DNA from: Rugalucina vietnamica
Taxonomy: Eukaryota; Mollusca; Bivalvia; Lucinida; Lucinidae
Direction: 5' to 3'
DNA: 64,000 nucleotides
Assembly (NCBI GenBank): GCA_964017185.1
Contig: OZ024870.1
Span: 30,155,621 to 30,219,620 of the forward strand
A model generated the notes under the pieces. It saw only the letters and a program-made list of their open reading frames with translations. It had not been told where the DNA came from and did no database searches. A program made the position numbers and the translations under genes. This document shows positions 9,764-19,756 of this stretch, piece after piece (position 1 is the stretch's first letter; each line of letters starts with the position of its first letter).

Positions 9764-9959
9764 TATTCATGTTTTCCTCTGCCTGGTGTCTGGGTTGTGA
9801 TTTTAAATTTTATTCATCAATTGCTGGTTCTCCATTTCTCACTTTATCAAAAAATCATCAGTATTTTTTGCTGTAATTATTCTGCAATAGTCATATTTAT
9901 CTTTATCTACTCGTGGTAAACTTTTGTATGGAAATTTTAGAAAACTTGTTTTGCATCAT

Positions 9960-10100
9960 ACTGCAGAAGCTGATCAGTGCCTTTTAAAGACATATAAGAC
10001 AAATAGCTAGGGCAGTCTCTCTCCATATGACATCCCCTATTTCAAGCCTCCCGCGATCTTCTGTGACTGTATCGCCTGGTTAGTGACAAACTGGTTCGAA
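9960..10100 (+). mobile_element. Decayed MITE-A remnant
   Basis: Only fragments match: GCAGAAGCTGATCAGTGCCT, then TTCTGTGACTGTATCGCCTG. The ends cannot be placed, and it abuts the EGF8-9 exon region. Confidence 0.35.
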
Positions 10101-10150
10101 AACAGACGTGTTTGCACAAAACCTTTAAACTTTTTTTGCAGGATTTTTAC

Positions 10151-10384
10151 CTGTTTTTCCTGGTGGACATTCGCAGTGGTAATAACCGACCATATCATGA
10201 CAGGTTGCTCCAAAATAACACGGATGAGCCGCACAGTCGTCGACATTTTCCTCACAGTTATCTCCCTTCCACCCCAGCACACAGGTACACAGGTACGAGC
10301 CGTCAATATTGTTGCATGTCCCGCCATTCTGACAAATGTACGGGTTCAGAGAACACTCGTCAATGTCCACCGTGCAGTACCGAC
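10151..10384 (-). CDS. Notch: Notch exon encoding EGF8 and EGF9
   Basis: The exon is 234 bp, phase 1 at both ends, with acceptor CTATATTTCAG before 10384 and donor ACAG|GTAAAA after 10151. It completes EGF7 (GRYC), then EGF8 (DIDECSLNPYICQNGGTC...) and EGF9 (NVDDCAAHPCYFGATC...ECPPGKTG). EGF8 has the longer C1-C2 spacing of six residues also found in NOTCH1 EGF8, and EGF9 keeps the FGATCHD motif. Both repeats have O-fucose consensus (CQNGGTC, CYFGATC) and calcium-binding consensus. In flies and vertebrates EGF8 contributes to ligand discrimination and binding to Serrate/Jagged. The exon length equals that recalled for vertebrate NOTCH exon 6. Confidence 0.94.
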
Positions 10385-10413
10385 CTGAAATATAGCAACA
10401 AGAAAACATACAT

Positions 10414-10648
10414 GAGCCTGTGCGTGAGAAAACCAACAATTTGGGTTTCCGACCAGGTCCGACACAAACCAGGCTGTACAATCAAAGAAGAAGCCTAGAT
10501 GCTTGAAATTTTGTCTATAAGTAGAAGAGGAACTGTACTATCCGTGTAGCGAAAACAAAGGCGCTGATCAGCTTCGTAATTACTGCGAAGCTGATCTGCG
10601 CCTTTGTTTTCGCCTATGCATATTGTTGGTTTTCTCACGCACAGGCTC
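10414..10648 (-). mobile_element. MITE-A
   Basis: Its left end lies 30 bp from the EGF8-9 exon acceptor. Ends GAGCCTGTGCGTGAGAAAAC and GTTTTCTCACGCACAGGCTC are a TGTGCG subtype shared with the two copies to its right. Confidence 0.88.
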
Positions 10649-10880
10649 AGTCATGTTTCTGAACCACTAAATGGAAATCGTTTAGATTAAATCATTTTCA
10701 CAAAGGCACATAGCTACAGTTCAACCTCACTATAATTATATAACACACCAGTCCTCATTATAATGTGGTTTTCAATATAACACGGCATGTCATAGCAGAA
10801 TGCTTAAAACTACAGAGCTGTTCACTCATTCTGCTTCTCAATGCTTTCCTGTCACATGTCCGTTTCAATGAATAAGAAAA

Positions 10881-11115
10881 GAGCCTGTGCATGGGAAAAC
10901 CAACAATTTGGGTTCCCGACCAGGTCCAACAAAAACCAGTCTGCACAGTCACAGAATCAGGCTAGAAGCTTGAAATTTTGAATTTAATAAGAAGACGAAT
11001 TGTACTATCCGTGTAGCGAAAACAAAGGCGCCGATCAGCTTCGCAGTTACTGCGAAGCTGATATGCGCCTTTGTTTTCGCCTATGCAGATTGTTGGTTTT
11101 CTCACGCACAGGCTC
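10881..11115 (-). mobile_element. MITE-A (in duplication unit 1)
   Basis: TGTGC subtype ends, palindrome at about 11017-11079. It is the sister of the copy at 11360. Confidence 0.88.
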
Positions 11116-11359
11116 ACATGTTATGGATATTGTATTGTTCTGAGAAATGACTGAAATCGTTTAGATTAAATCATTTTCACATAGGCACATAGCTACAGTT
11201 CAACCTCACTATAATTATATAACACACCAGTCCTCATTATAATGTGGTTTTCAATATAACACGGCATGTCATAGCAGAATGCTTAAAACTACAGAGCTGT
11301 TCACTCATTCTGCTTCTCAATGCTTTCCTGTCACATGTCCATTTCAATGAATAAGAAAT

Positions 11360-11581
11360 GAGCCTGTGCATGAGAAAACCAACAATTTGGGTTCCCGACC
11401 AGGTCCAACAAGAACCAGTCTGCACAGTCACAGAATCAGGCTAGAAGCTTGAAATTTTGAATTTAAAAATACTATCCGTGTAGCGAAAACAAAGGCGCTG
11501 ATCAGCTTCGCATTTACTGCGAAGCTGATCTGCGCATTTGTTTTCGTATATACAGATTGTTGGTTTTCCCACACAGCGCTC
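11360..11581 (-). mobile_element. MITE-A (in duplication unit 2)
   Basis: Flanked by AAAT on both sides. Slightly shortened between the TTGAAATTTTG stretch and the palindrome. Confidence 0.88.
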
Positions 11582-12813
11582 AAATGTTAAAAAATAAAAC
11601 CTGGGGTTAAATAAGGCCATTCTATAAAAGGTCTTGAACTTTTCAGACACAGTAACCTGCCTCATTACACCAGAACTTTTTTTCATTTTTAATTCAATTC
11701 CAGCTGTTTTTTAATGTGGGTGATCTCAATTTCATCCCTAATTTGTGGGCATCCAGCTGGCATGCCCAGTGCTCTGTCCTCTAGTGACCTGTACTCATGC
11801 TTAAACAGGGGCCTACTTTTTTTAAACATCGGGTACTAATCAGATCTGAAAACTTGCCGGAGATTTCCTTGTTTCAGCCTCAACCCCATCTTTATCAATT
11901 AAAAACAAGGTATAAATTACAAATTACACTACTTGTTAACTCTCTTACAAAATAATTAATCAGGACTTGATTACCAGTTTTAGTAAAAGTAAAAGCTTTT
12001 TACTAAATTCCCATTGTTGTACTCTAAACAGAAGACTAACTACTACCCTCTATCTGGACCCACCCCCTACTTACAATGTATAAACAATGCTCAGTTTTCC
12101 TCTTTAGCTTGTTTCCCAGACTAAAGTTTCAACTTTAAACTTTAATTAATTCAAAAAAGAAAACTTATAGTTCCAAAGACAAAGAAAGTTCTCTTTCTCC
12201 CATAGATAAATTATTTTCGAAACTTTTTTATTCAAAGCCCGAAAACAGTGAAAGCATTTCAGGTAATTTGATAAAATCACGTGCCCAAAACTGATTAAAC
12301 AATTCACATTCAGGCCCTTTGGCCCCTAATAAAATTGTCCCTTTCAAAAGGTGCGCCTTAACTACCAAACCCTTTCTCTCAAAATAATGGTGTCAGCAGT
12401 GACAAAGAAAGGGAGTCAAAATTCAACCCCCGCCCTCAGGGGCTATACACAGAAAGGGACAGAAACTGATCCCATGGTATTGCTACCAACCTTTGTGACC
12501 TTTAACAGATCCTTTTTTTTAATTTAGCCTGGGAAGTGGGAAATACTCTTGATTTGATACCTTTATACTTACTCAATAACACGCTGATTATTTTCTTTCA
12601 TGCAGTATGTTCTAATTTCCTGTCATGGGTGACTTTCGATTAAAATTTAAGCAAGTTATATAATACTAATGAAAACGTTGAACATGAACATCTCAATATG
12701 CAAGGAACACCATTTTTGTGGTCTCAAATACATTTCTTTCACAAAGATTCGGTCATGAAAATATCTCTGACAATTCTCCCTCTTATGCTAATTCAAGAGG
12801 AGCATTTTGTCAG

Positions 12814-12930
12814 TTAGTGGTGAAAGAAATATGCACTTAGTACCGGTAACTTGCCTCTGGTAAGCTTTCCAATGCCATTAGGATAAATAACAGTTCGACA
12901 TGACCCTAGTTGTTGACCAATGACGCAAAG
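12814..12930 (+). repeat. SINE-like dispersed fragment
   Basis: GTTAGTGGTGAAAGAAATAT, ACTTAGTACCGGTAAC and ACATGACCCTAGTTGTTG recur near 29.75, 41.81 and (inverted) 34.6 and 62.9 kb. The last block resembles the ATGACCTTAGCTGTTGG tail of the second SINE type in this window. Confidence 0.55.
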
Positions 12931-13057
12931 CACACTTAAAATCAATAAACCAACTTACATGTATCAAAGTTGATGTAAATAGTGGATGATCCACTACCAC
13001 ATCCTACCCCCCTCCCTCACCACACTGTATTATAATTAGCGACAATGCACAACATAT

Positions 13058-13283
13058 GAGCCGCCTCATGAGAAAACCAATAATGTGGTTTTTGAACAGG
13101 TCTGACACAAACCGGCGTGGGCAGTCATAGAAACAGGCTAGAAGCTTGAAGTTTAAGATTTACAAAGTAGAGGAATTGTACTATCTGTGTAGTGAAAACA
13201 AAGGCAAAGGCGCTGATCAGCTTCGCGGTTACCACGAAGTTGTTTTCGCATAAGCAGATTGTTGTTTTCTCATGAGGCGGCTC
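13058..13283 (-). mobile_element. MITE-A
   Basis: ATAT flanks on both sides. The right arm of the palindrome is shortened, and there is a small direct duplication (AAAGGCAAAGGCG). Confidence 0.87.
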
Positions 13284-13507
13284 ATATGATTTTATTCAAA
13301 ATTATGTTCACAACTGCCAAAAAAGCGTTTTAGATTTCCAAAAAGCATGTGTTGGCAATCGAGAACATTCAATTTACATCATCATTTTGGCAATAAAAAA
13401 CGCCCTTTTTCTGATAATACAGAACTCTTTTTGTTTGTCATATTAGTTGTTAGTGATTGCCGCTAATAATGTGTGTTCACACCCACAAGTCAGTAAGCAG
13501 TACTAAC

Positions 13508-13630
13508 CTGACCATCCGGGCTGACATTTGCAGGTATAGTCATTGACTCCGTCAATACATGATGATCCATTGCCGCATTTGTTGTTCGTGCAATCGTCAA
13601 TGTTCACCTCACAGTTTAAACCTCGGAACC
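13508..13630 (-). CDS. Notch: Notch exon encoding EGF6 end and EGF7
   Basis: Most upstream Notch exon recognised with confidence; 123 bp, phase 1 at both ends, with acceptor TATTTTCCAG before 13630 and donor TCAG|GTTAGT after 13508. It provides the end of EGF6 (GFRGLNC) and EGF7 (EVNIDDC...[24 protein letters not shown]). NIDDC is calcium-binding consensus, and CGNGSSC fits the O-fucose consensus with Ser at the acceptor site. The DGVN-x-Y-x-C-x-C run matches NOTCH1 EGF7. Because EGF6 is only partly encoded here, an upstream exon carrying EGF6 must exist; I did not find it in the remaining 50 kb. Confidence 0.93.
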
Positions 13631-13665
13631 CTGGAAAATACAGGAAATAAAGACCGTTAGCAATT

Positions 13666-13900
13666 GAGCCTCGACGCGAGAAAACCGGTCTTCGGGGTTT
13701 CCGACCAGGTCCGACACAAACCGGCCTGTACAAGCTCAGAAAAGAGCTAGAAGCTTGAAATTTCGGATTTAAGTAGAAGAGGAATTGTACTATCCGAGTA
13801 GCGAAAACAAAGGCGCTGATCAGCTTCGCGGTTACCGCGAAGCTGATCTGCGCCTTTGTTTTCGCCTAGGCAAAAATCCGGTTTTCTCACGATGCGGCTC
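13666..13900 (-). mobile_element. MITE-A
   Basis: It starts 36 bp upstream of the EGF7 exon acceptor, in the polypyrimidine/branch-point neighbourhood. Palindrome at about 13801-13863. Flanks AATT and ATAT differ. Confidence 0.88.
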
Positions 13901-14054
13901 ATATATAAGCAATTCACTTAAAACTGTTGCCGGAGAGGCAGCGTGGTCTACATGCTGTGCCTCTGTTTGTCATGCCCTAATATGCTGTGCTCATGTATGT
14001 CTTTTTGTCGGGGCAATGTCTAGTGCCATGTACACATATGTACTGGTATATATA

Positions 14055-14374
14055 AAATATGTTTGTTCGGCTTTCAACATTATCTGTCATATCACGACGG
14101 TGTCTGGTTGTGACAGGGAGCTCAATGCTCACTTTTATAGTGCTGCCTCACTGTCAGTGGTATCAGATCCCAGACACTTTTACCTGATACCACCTCCAGT
14201 CACATTATACTGACACCAGAGCAACCAGTCCTAGCCCTACCCCGAAAATCAGAGTGCCAAGCGGGGAGCAACTAGTACCATTGTTAACGACTTTGGTATG
14301 TCGCGGCCCGGGATCAAACCCGGTACCTCCCGATCTCGGAGCGGACACTCTACCTACTGAGCTATCGAGGCCGG
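14055..14374 (-). mobile_element. tRNA-derived SINE, type 1
   Basis: Read on the minus strand from 14374: a tRNA-like head with A box GATAGCTCAGTAGGTAGAG and B box GGTTTGATCCC, then a body including CAGACACCGTCGTGATATGA, and a tail AACAAACATATTTT. The head retains a tRNA-like promoter but diverges from a true tRNA, so this is not a tRNA gene. The tail end is approximate. Confidence 0.85.
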
Positions 14375-15230
14375 TAGATATAAAATGGAAAATGTCCAGG
14401 TCACACATACGTATATTTAAAGTAAAACTTAAGTATGAGAAAAAAAAAACTTGGTTCTTTCATGCAAGGATCCTATTTTGTAATTTCTTCAATGTAAAGG
14501 CAGCATGCTGTTTTCTTCTTTGAAAGTCAAAAAAGTGCTTTCAGATTGCTTTTAACATTTATTGGATAAGAAACATTCTCATAGAAACAGCCTGGATATA
14601 TTAATATCATATTTCAAAATTTCTATGTTCAATTTAAGTCAAAGGGGTATGAATTTCACAATTTTTCTGTTATCTGTTTAAAGCTGACATAAACATCAGC
14701 TGCTGTTCATTTCAATGTGACAGAGCCAAAATCAATTCTGACAGGTACATGTAAAAGGAGGAACCTTTCTCCAGAAAAATACAAGTAAAATTTTTGAGAA
14801 AGTACAATGAGGAAAATTGATTTTTCCAATGGAATTGCAAATATCATTTTTGTATATAGATTAGATCCTGACTCATGCCAAAATTCTAATCCTCAGCCAT
14901 AAAATAAACTTTTGAACTGGCATGGATTAATTAATGGTAAAAAGAATTTTAAAATCTGAACCATATAGCGAGCCAAACTTCTTAATCATATAATAGGGGA
15001 TATATATTCATAATCATCCATTAGCATTGCCTTTTCCTATTACCAAATTAGGATTAGATATTATCCAATTTTTTATACTGATCTGCTAACCTTCAACCAA
15101 CAAGGGCAATATAAAGAATTACAGAATGCATATTTAATCTTCATAAGCCCAATTTCCGATCATGGGCCCATATATTGAACATACATCAAGGTAAAGGTAA
15201 GTCTACCATCTTAGCAGCTGCGTTACAAAC

Positions 15231-15484
15231 CATCAGGAAAACATATCCGTGTAATATATACCCCCTTAGACCGCATTTTTATATAGTAAAACTGGGGTAT
15301 GCAGGGGTATACCTATTTTTCTTATTTTTGCTCCAAAACATAGATTGTGGGTACTTGTTAGAACCACCTCGCCGATCTATGTTTTGAGCAAAAATAAGAA
15401 AAATATAAAAAAATTTCAGCTAAAAATTTTCGATCTTTAAAACTTAAAAAATCTCTGTATATTGCATGGGCAAATTTTCGTAAT
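15231..15484 (+). mobile_element. PAL-C element, palindrome partly lost
   Basis: Family ends CATCAGGAAAACATATCCGT and (inverted) ATTACGAAAATTTGCCCATG. The normal core palindrome is truncated here: GATTGTGGGTACTTGTTAGA is followed by only a stub of the second arm. Confidence 0.8.
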
Positions 15485-15556
15485 ACTTGAATGTTCAACA
15501 CAGAGTGACTTTTCGGCTCTTTTTCTGTGAAGACTGACCCATGTCTACTCTTATAT

Positions 15557-15791
15557 GAGCTGCAACGTGAGAAATCCGGTCTTCGAGGTTTCCGACAAGG
15601 TCCGACACAAACCGACCTGTACAGTCACAGAAAAGAGCTAGAATCTTGAAATTTCGGATTTAAGTAGAAGAGAAACTGTACTATCCGAGTAGTGAAAACA
15701 AATGCCCTGATCAGCTTCGCGGTTACCACGAAGCTGATCTGCGCCTTTGTTTTCGCATAGGCAAAAATCCGGTTTTCTCACGATGCGGCTC
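15557..15791 (-). mobile_element. MITE-A
   Basis: ATAT on both flanks, full length, with several substitutions in the palindrome. Confidence 0.88.
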
Positions 15792-16168
15792 ATATAAGGT
15801 TTAATTATGAGTCTCAAGCGGTAAGCCAGTAAACTTGGCTATACTGGGATTCAAAGCACACCTTTCATGCTATCAACATATACGATGCCTGAAAATTTCA
15901 TATTCAAAATATTGGGATTCGAATCTTAACTCAGCTTTACATGTAAAACCCTATTTCAGGATCTATTTTTCAAACAAATGAGGAACCTTCCTTCTTATTT
16001 ATATTTATTGGGCTTACAGATATTTAAATTACTCAACACATCAACATTTTAATCAAATGTATACTTTAATCACTCTGAAAAGCATATACACCTCTCTACA
16101 TTTCTTTAAAAGGTAGGATATAATTATTGCCCAGATTAATACCAGATTACGCTTTTATTGTACCATTT

Positions 16169-16407
16169 GAGCAGCCTCACAAGAAAACCGGATTTTTGCC
16201 TATGCGAAAACAAAGGCACAGATCAGCTTTGCAGTGACTGTGAAGCTGATCAGCGCCTTTGTTTTTGCTACACGGATGGTACAATTAATTGCCCTACTTT
16301 CTAACTCCGACATTTCCAGCCTCTTTTCATCTTCTGTGCTTGTACAGCGCGGTTTGCATTGGACCTGGTCGGAAACCCCAAAGACCGATTTTCTCGCATC
16401 ACGGCTC
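16169..16407 (+). mobile_element. MITE-A
   Basis: ATTT on both flanks. Palindrome centred on CAGTGACTG at about 16231. Confidence 0.88.
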
Positions 16408-16756
16408 ATTTTATTTAGACATCAAGTCTCATATGGTATTAGGTACACACGACTGATCAGCTGCGATCAAGTGCGATGAAATAATCAGAACAAAATACAA
16501 AAATTCAGCAGTAATAATCAATATGCCAGACTTTAATAATATTCTTTTTCAACAATTTCTGACAACAAAACCTTTAATTATTATGCAGTTATTGCTGGAC
16601 CCTTCCCCTATAAAAGTAAATTTAAATATAAATAAAACATAAAACCTACTTAAAATTATTAAAAGATAAAAAAACTAGAGGACCATTGGTCCTGTAGCTC
16701 ACCTGAGAGATTATCACATTGTAAGCTCATGAGATTAATTGAGAATCAACCAATGA

Positions 16757-18760
16757 AAGTCTATGCATGGACACTATTGACCCCCGGGGCATGGCCAAAT
16801 TTGACCCAGGGGCATGACTGGCACAATATATAATGGGGACTATAAAACATTGCTACATACAAAATATAGAAGCTATGGGCCTTTTGGTTTCAGAGAAGAA
16901 GATTTTTGTTAGTTTTTCCCATTGTAAGTCTATGGAGACTATCTACCCCCGAGGCGTGGCCAAATTTGACCCCAGGGGCATGGCTGGCACAATTTATGTA
17001 GAGGACCATTAGCCATTGCCACATACAAAATATCAAAGCTGTGTGCCCTGTGGTTTCAGAGAAGAAGGTTTTTGAATTTTTTTCCCATAGCAAGTCTATT
17101 GAGACTATCAACCTCCGGGGCCTGGCCAAATTTGACCCCAGGGGCATGAATGGCACAATTTATGTAGAGGACCATTAGCCATTGCTACATACCAAATATC
17201 AAAGCTGTGGGCCTAGTGGTTTCAGAGAAGAAGATTTTTTAATTTTTTTCCCATAGTAAGTCTATGGAGACTATCAACCCCCGGGGCGTGGCCAAATTTG
17301 ACCCCAGGGGCATGAATGGCACAATTTATGTAGAGGACCATTAGCCATAGCTACATACCAAATATCAAAGCTGTGGGCCCAGTGGTTTCAGAGATGAAGA
17401 TTTTTTTAGTTTTTCCAATTGTAAGTCTATGGAGACTATCGACCCCCGGGGCGTGGCCAAATTTGACCCCGGGGACATGATTGGCACAATTTATGTAGAG
17501 GACCATTAGCCATTGCCACATACAAAATATCAAAGCTGTGGGCCCTGTGGTTTCAGAGAAGAAGATTTTTTAATTTTTTTCCCATAGTAAGTCTATGGAG
17601 ACTATCAACCACCGGGGCGTGGCCAAATTTGACCCCAGGGGCATGAATGGCACAATTTATGTAGAGGACCATTAGCCATTGCTACATACCAAATATCAAA
17701 GCTGTTGGCCTAGTGGTTTCAGAGAAGAAGATTTTTTTAGTTTTTTTCCTATTGTAGGTCTATGGAGACTATCGACCCCCGGCGCGTGGCCAAATTTGAC
17801 CCCAGGGGCATGATTGGTACAATTTATGTAGAGGACCATTAGCCATTGCCACCTACAAAATATCAAAGCTGTGGGCCCTGTGGTTTCAGAGAAGAAGATT
17901 TTTGAATTTTTCCCATAGTAAGTCTATGGAGACTATCAACCCCCGGGGCGTGGCCAAATTTGACCCCAGGGGCATGAATGGCACAATTTATGTAGCGGAC
18001 CATTAGCCATTGCTACATACCAAATATCAAAGCTGTGGGCCTAGTGGTTTCAGAGAAGAAGATTTTTTTAGTTTTTCCAATTGTAAGTCTATGGAGACTA
18101 TCGACCCGCGGGGCGTGGCCAAATTTGACCCCAGGGGCATGGCTGGCACAATTTATGTAGAGGACCATTAGCCATTGCCACATACAAAATATCAAAGCTG
18201 TGGGCCCTGTGGTTTCAGAGAAGAAGATTTTTTAATTTTTTTCCCATAGTAAGTCTATGGAGACTATCAACCCCCGGGGCGTGGCCAAATTTGACCCCAG
18301 GGGCATGAATGGCACAATTTATGTAGAGGACCATTAGCCATAGCTACATACCAAATATCAAAGCTGTGGGCCTAGTGGTTTCAGAGAAGAAGATTTTTTT
18401 AGTTTTTCCAATTGTAAGTCTATGGAGACTATCGACCCCCGGGGCGTGGCCAAATTTGACCCAAGGGGCATGGCTGGCACAATTTATGTAGAGGACCATT
18501 AGCCATTGCCACATACCAAATATCAAAGCTGTGGGCCCTGTGGTTTCAGAGAAGAAGATTTTTTATTTTTTTTTCCCATAGTAAGTCTATGGAGACTATC
18601 GACCCCCGGGGCGTGGCCAAATTTGACCCCAGGGGCATGAATGGTACAATTTATGTAGAGGACCATTAGCCATTGCTACATACCAAATATCAAAGCTGTG
18701 GGCCTAGTGGTTTCAGAGAAGAAGATTTTTTTAGTTTTTCCCATTGTAAGTCTATGGGAC
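16757..18760 (+). repeat. Satellite-like array, about 12 units of 165 bp
   Basis: AAGTCTATGGAGACTATC recurs at about 16926, 17091, 17258, 17424, 17588, 17755, 17918, 18083, 18250, 18416 and 18581. Units alternate between two types: one with CCCATAGTAAG and GGGGCATGAATGG, the other with CCAATTGTAAG and GGGGCATGGCTGG. The true period over much of the array is therefore a 331-bp dimer. Short minus-strand open frames recur once per dimer and are repeat artefacts. Confidence 0.92.
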
Positions 18761-18900
18761 CTATCTGTTGCCATGGAAACCACAATTTTGATACAATCTG
18801 CTCCAAAACCTAATGCCATCAATCCCCCAACCCAATTATGGTTCACATTAAATTTGATCAAGATCGGCCTACTAGCTTCAGAAATATTCTTCTTTGAAAT

Positions 18901-18956
18901 TGTGGACGGACGACGGACGACGGACGACGGACGACGACGACGACGGACGACGGATG
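18901..18956 (+). repeat. GGACGAC microsatellite
   Basis: Repeats of GGACGAC and ACGACG lie directly between the core array and the terminal hairpin of the pearl-like element. A similar short tract (GGACGACGACGG) occurs in the related element near 36345. Confidence 0.9.
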
Positions 18957-19242
18957 CCTGCCTATCCTATAAGCTCACCTGTGAGCCTTCGGCTCAGGTG
19001 AGCTAAAAAATAAGGCATGAAACGGGCATGACAATTTCAACTTGAATGTTCACTCCACACAGTTTATGCTTATGTAATGTATGTATAATGCATAATAAGT
19101 ATGAAGGGCTTGGGGTTTTTAACAAAAACTTTGAAAAGCAAGTGTGACTTGACATAAACATTAGGATTTTCATGAAATATATGGTTTAACATCTTTATTC
19201 AATCCCCAAAAATCCGCCTTTAGAAATTGAAGGTAAATATTT

Positions 19243-19476
19243 GAGCCACCTCGTGAGAAAACCAACAATCTGCATATGCGAAAACAAAGGCGCAGATCAG
19301 CTTCGCGGTAACCGCGAAGCTGATCAGTGCCTTTGTTTTCGCTACTCGGATAGTACAATTCCTCTTCTACTTAAATCCGAAATTTGAAGCTTCTAGCCCT
19401 TTTCTGTGCTTGTACAGGCCGGTTTGTGTCGGACCTGTTCGGAAACCACATTGTTGGTTTTCCCACGAGGCGGCTC
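19243..19476 (+). mobile_element. MITE-A
   Basis: ATTT on both flanks. It lies only 47 bp from the next copy in the opposite orientation, so the two form a long inverted pair. Confidence 0.9.
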
Positions 19477-19523
19477 ATTTATCCTAGAAGAAAGCACATG
19501 TCTTAAGCAATAGCACAATAAAT

Positions 19524-19756
19524 GAGCCGCCTCGTGGGAAAACCAACAATGTGGTTTCCGAACAGGTCCGACACAAACCGACCTGTACAAGCACAGAAAA
19601 GAGCTAGAAGCTTGAAATTTCGGATTTAAGTAGAAGAGGAATTGTACTATCCGAGTAGCGAAAACAAAGACGCTGATCAGCTTCGCGGTTACCGCGAAGC
19701 TGATCTGCGTCTTTGTTTTCGCCTATGCAGATGTTGGTTTTCCCATGAGGCGGCTC
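19524..19756 (-). mobile_element. MITE-A
   Basis: Full length. Left and right flanks AAAT and AATT differ by one base. Opposite orientation to 19243-19476. Confidence 0.9.

Larger units (their letters stand above)
6970..10150 (-). other. Notch intron between EGF9 and EGF10 exons
   Basis: It contains two non-autonomous TIR elements (7585-8319 and 8963-9763), a decayed MITE-A remnant and one open frame with exon-like borders (8774-8926). Confidence 0.75.
10674..11581 (+). repeat. 479-bp tandem segmental duplication (two units)
   Basis: Unit 1 (10674-11152) and unit 2 (11153-11581) are almost identical over some 320 bp at a constant offset of 479 bp. Each carries unique-looking sequence, a TTCAACCTCACTATAATTAT repeat and a MITE-A copy. 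The two MITE copies therefore arose by duplication rather than two insertions. Unit 2 has a small deletion before its palindrome (GAATTTAAAAATACTATCC against GAATTTAATAAGAAGACG). Confidence 0.9.
10385..13507 (-). other. Notch intron between EGF7 and EGF8 exons
   Basis: It contains three MITE-A copies within 1.2 kb, two of them inside a tandem segmental duplication, a further MITE-A at 13058, and a SINE-like fragment near 12.8 kb. From 11.6 to 12.8 kb nothing was recognised. Confidence 0.75.
16676..19006 (+). mobile_element. Pearl-like / Helitron-related element with tandem core
   Basis: The left end has AGAGGACCATTGGTCCT followed by TAGCTCACCTGAG. The right end is AGCTCACCTGTGAGCC, CTTC, GGCTCAGGTGAGCTAA, a hairpin ending in CTAA. 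Between them lie the tandem core (16757-18760), a unique stretch (18760-18900) and an ACGG/GGACGAC microsatellite. This core, microsatellite and hairpin order is the layout described for oyster pearl and clam DTC84 elements, which have been linked to Helitrons. There is no Rep/helicase frame, so it is non-autonomous. Two shorter relatives are at 35531-36427 and 54410-54672. Confidence 0.8.

Noticed and set aside
76..13630. Jagged, Delta or Crumbs instead of Notch
   Set aside because: EGF-by-EGF spacing (EGF8 long C1-C2, EGF10 DAC-SNPC, EGF12 NEATCLD...CMPG, EGF15 short C2-C3) matches Notch in order, and no DSL or laminin-G segment is present.
13785..14213. 142-codon frame starting [16 protein letters not shown]
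   Set aside because: The same start recurs at many MITE-A copies; it is translation of the palindrome and flanking repeat.
14280..14374. Possible tRNA gene
   Set aside because: A and B boxes are present, but the sequence continues into a SINE body and tail, and a clean cloverleaf is not evident.
14205..14408. Frame containing SSVGRVSAPRSGG
   Set aside because: This is the tRNA-like head of a SINE read as protein.
16757..18760. CRISPR-like array
   Set aside because: Units are contiguous 165-bp repeats without unique spacers, in a eukaryotic transposon.
17351..18861. Recurrent 60-codon minus-strand frames
   Set aside because: They repeat once per 331-bp dimer of the satellite-like array.
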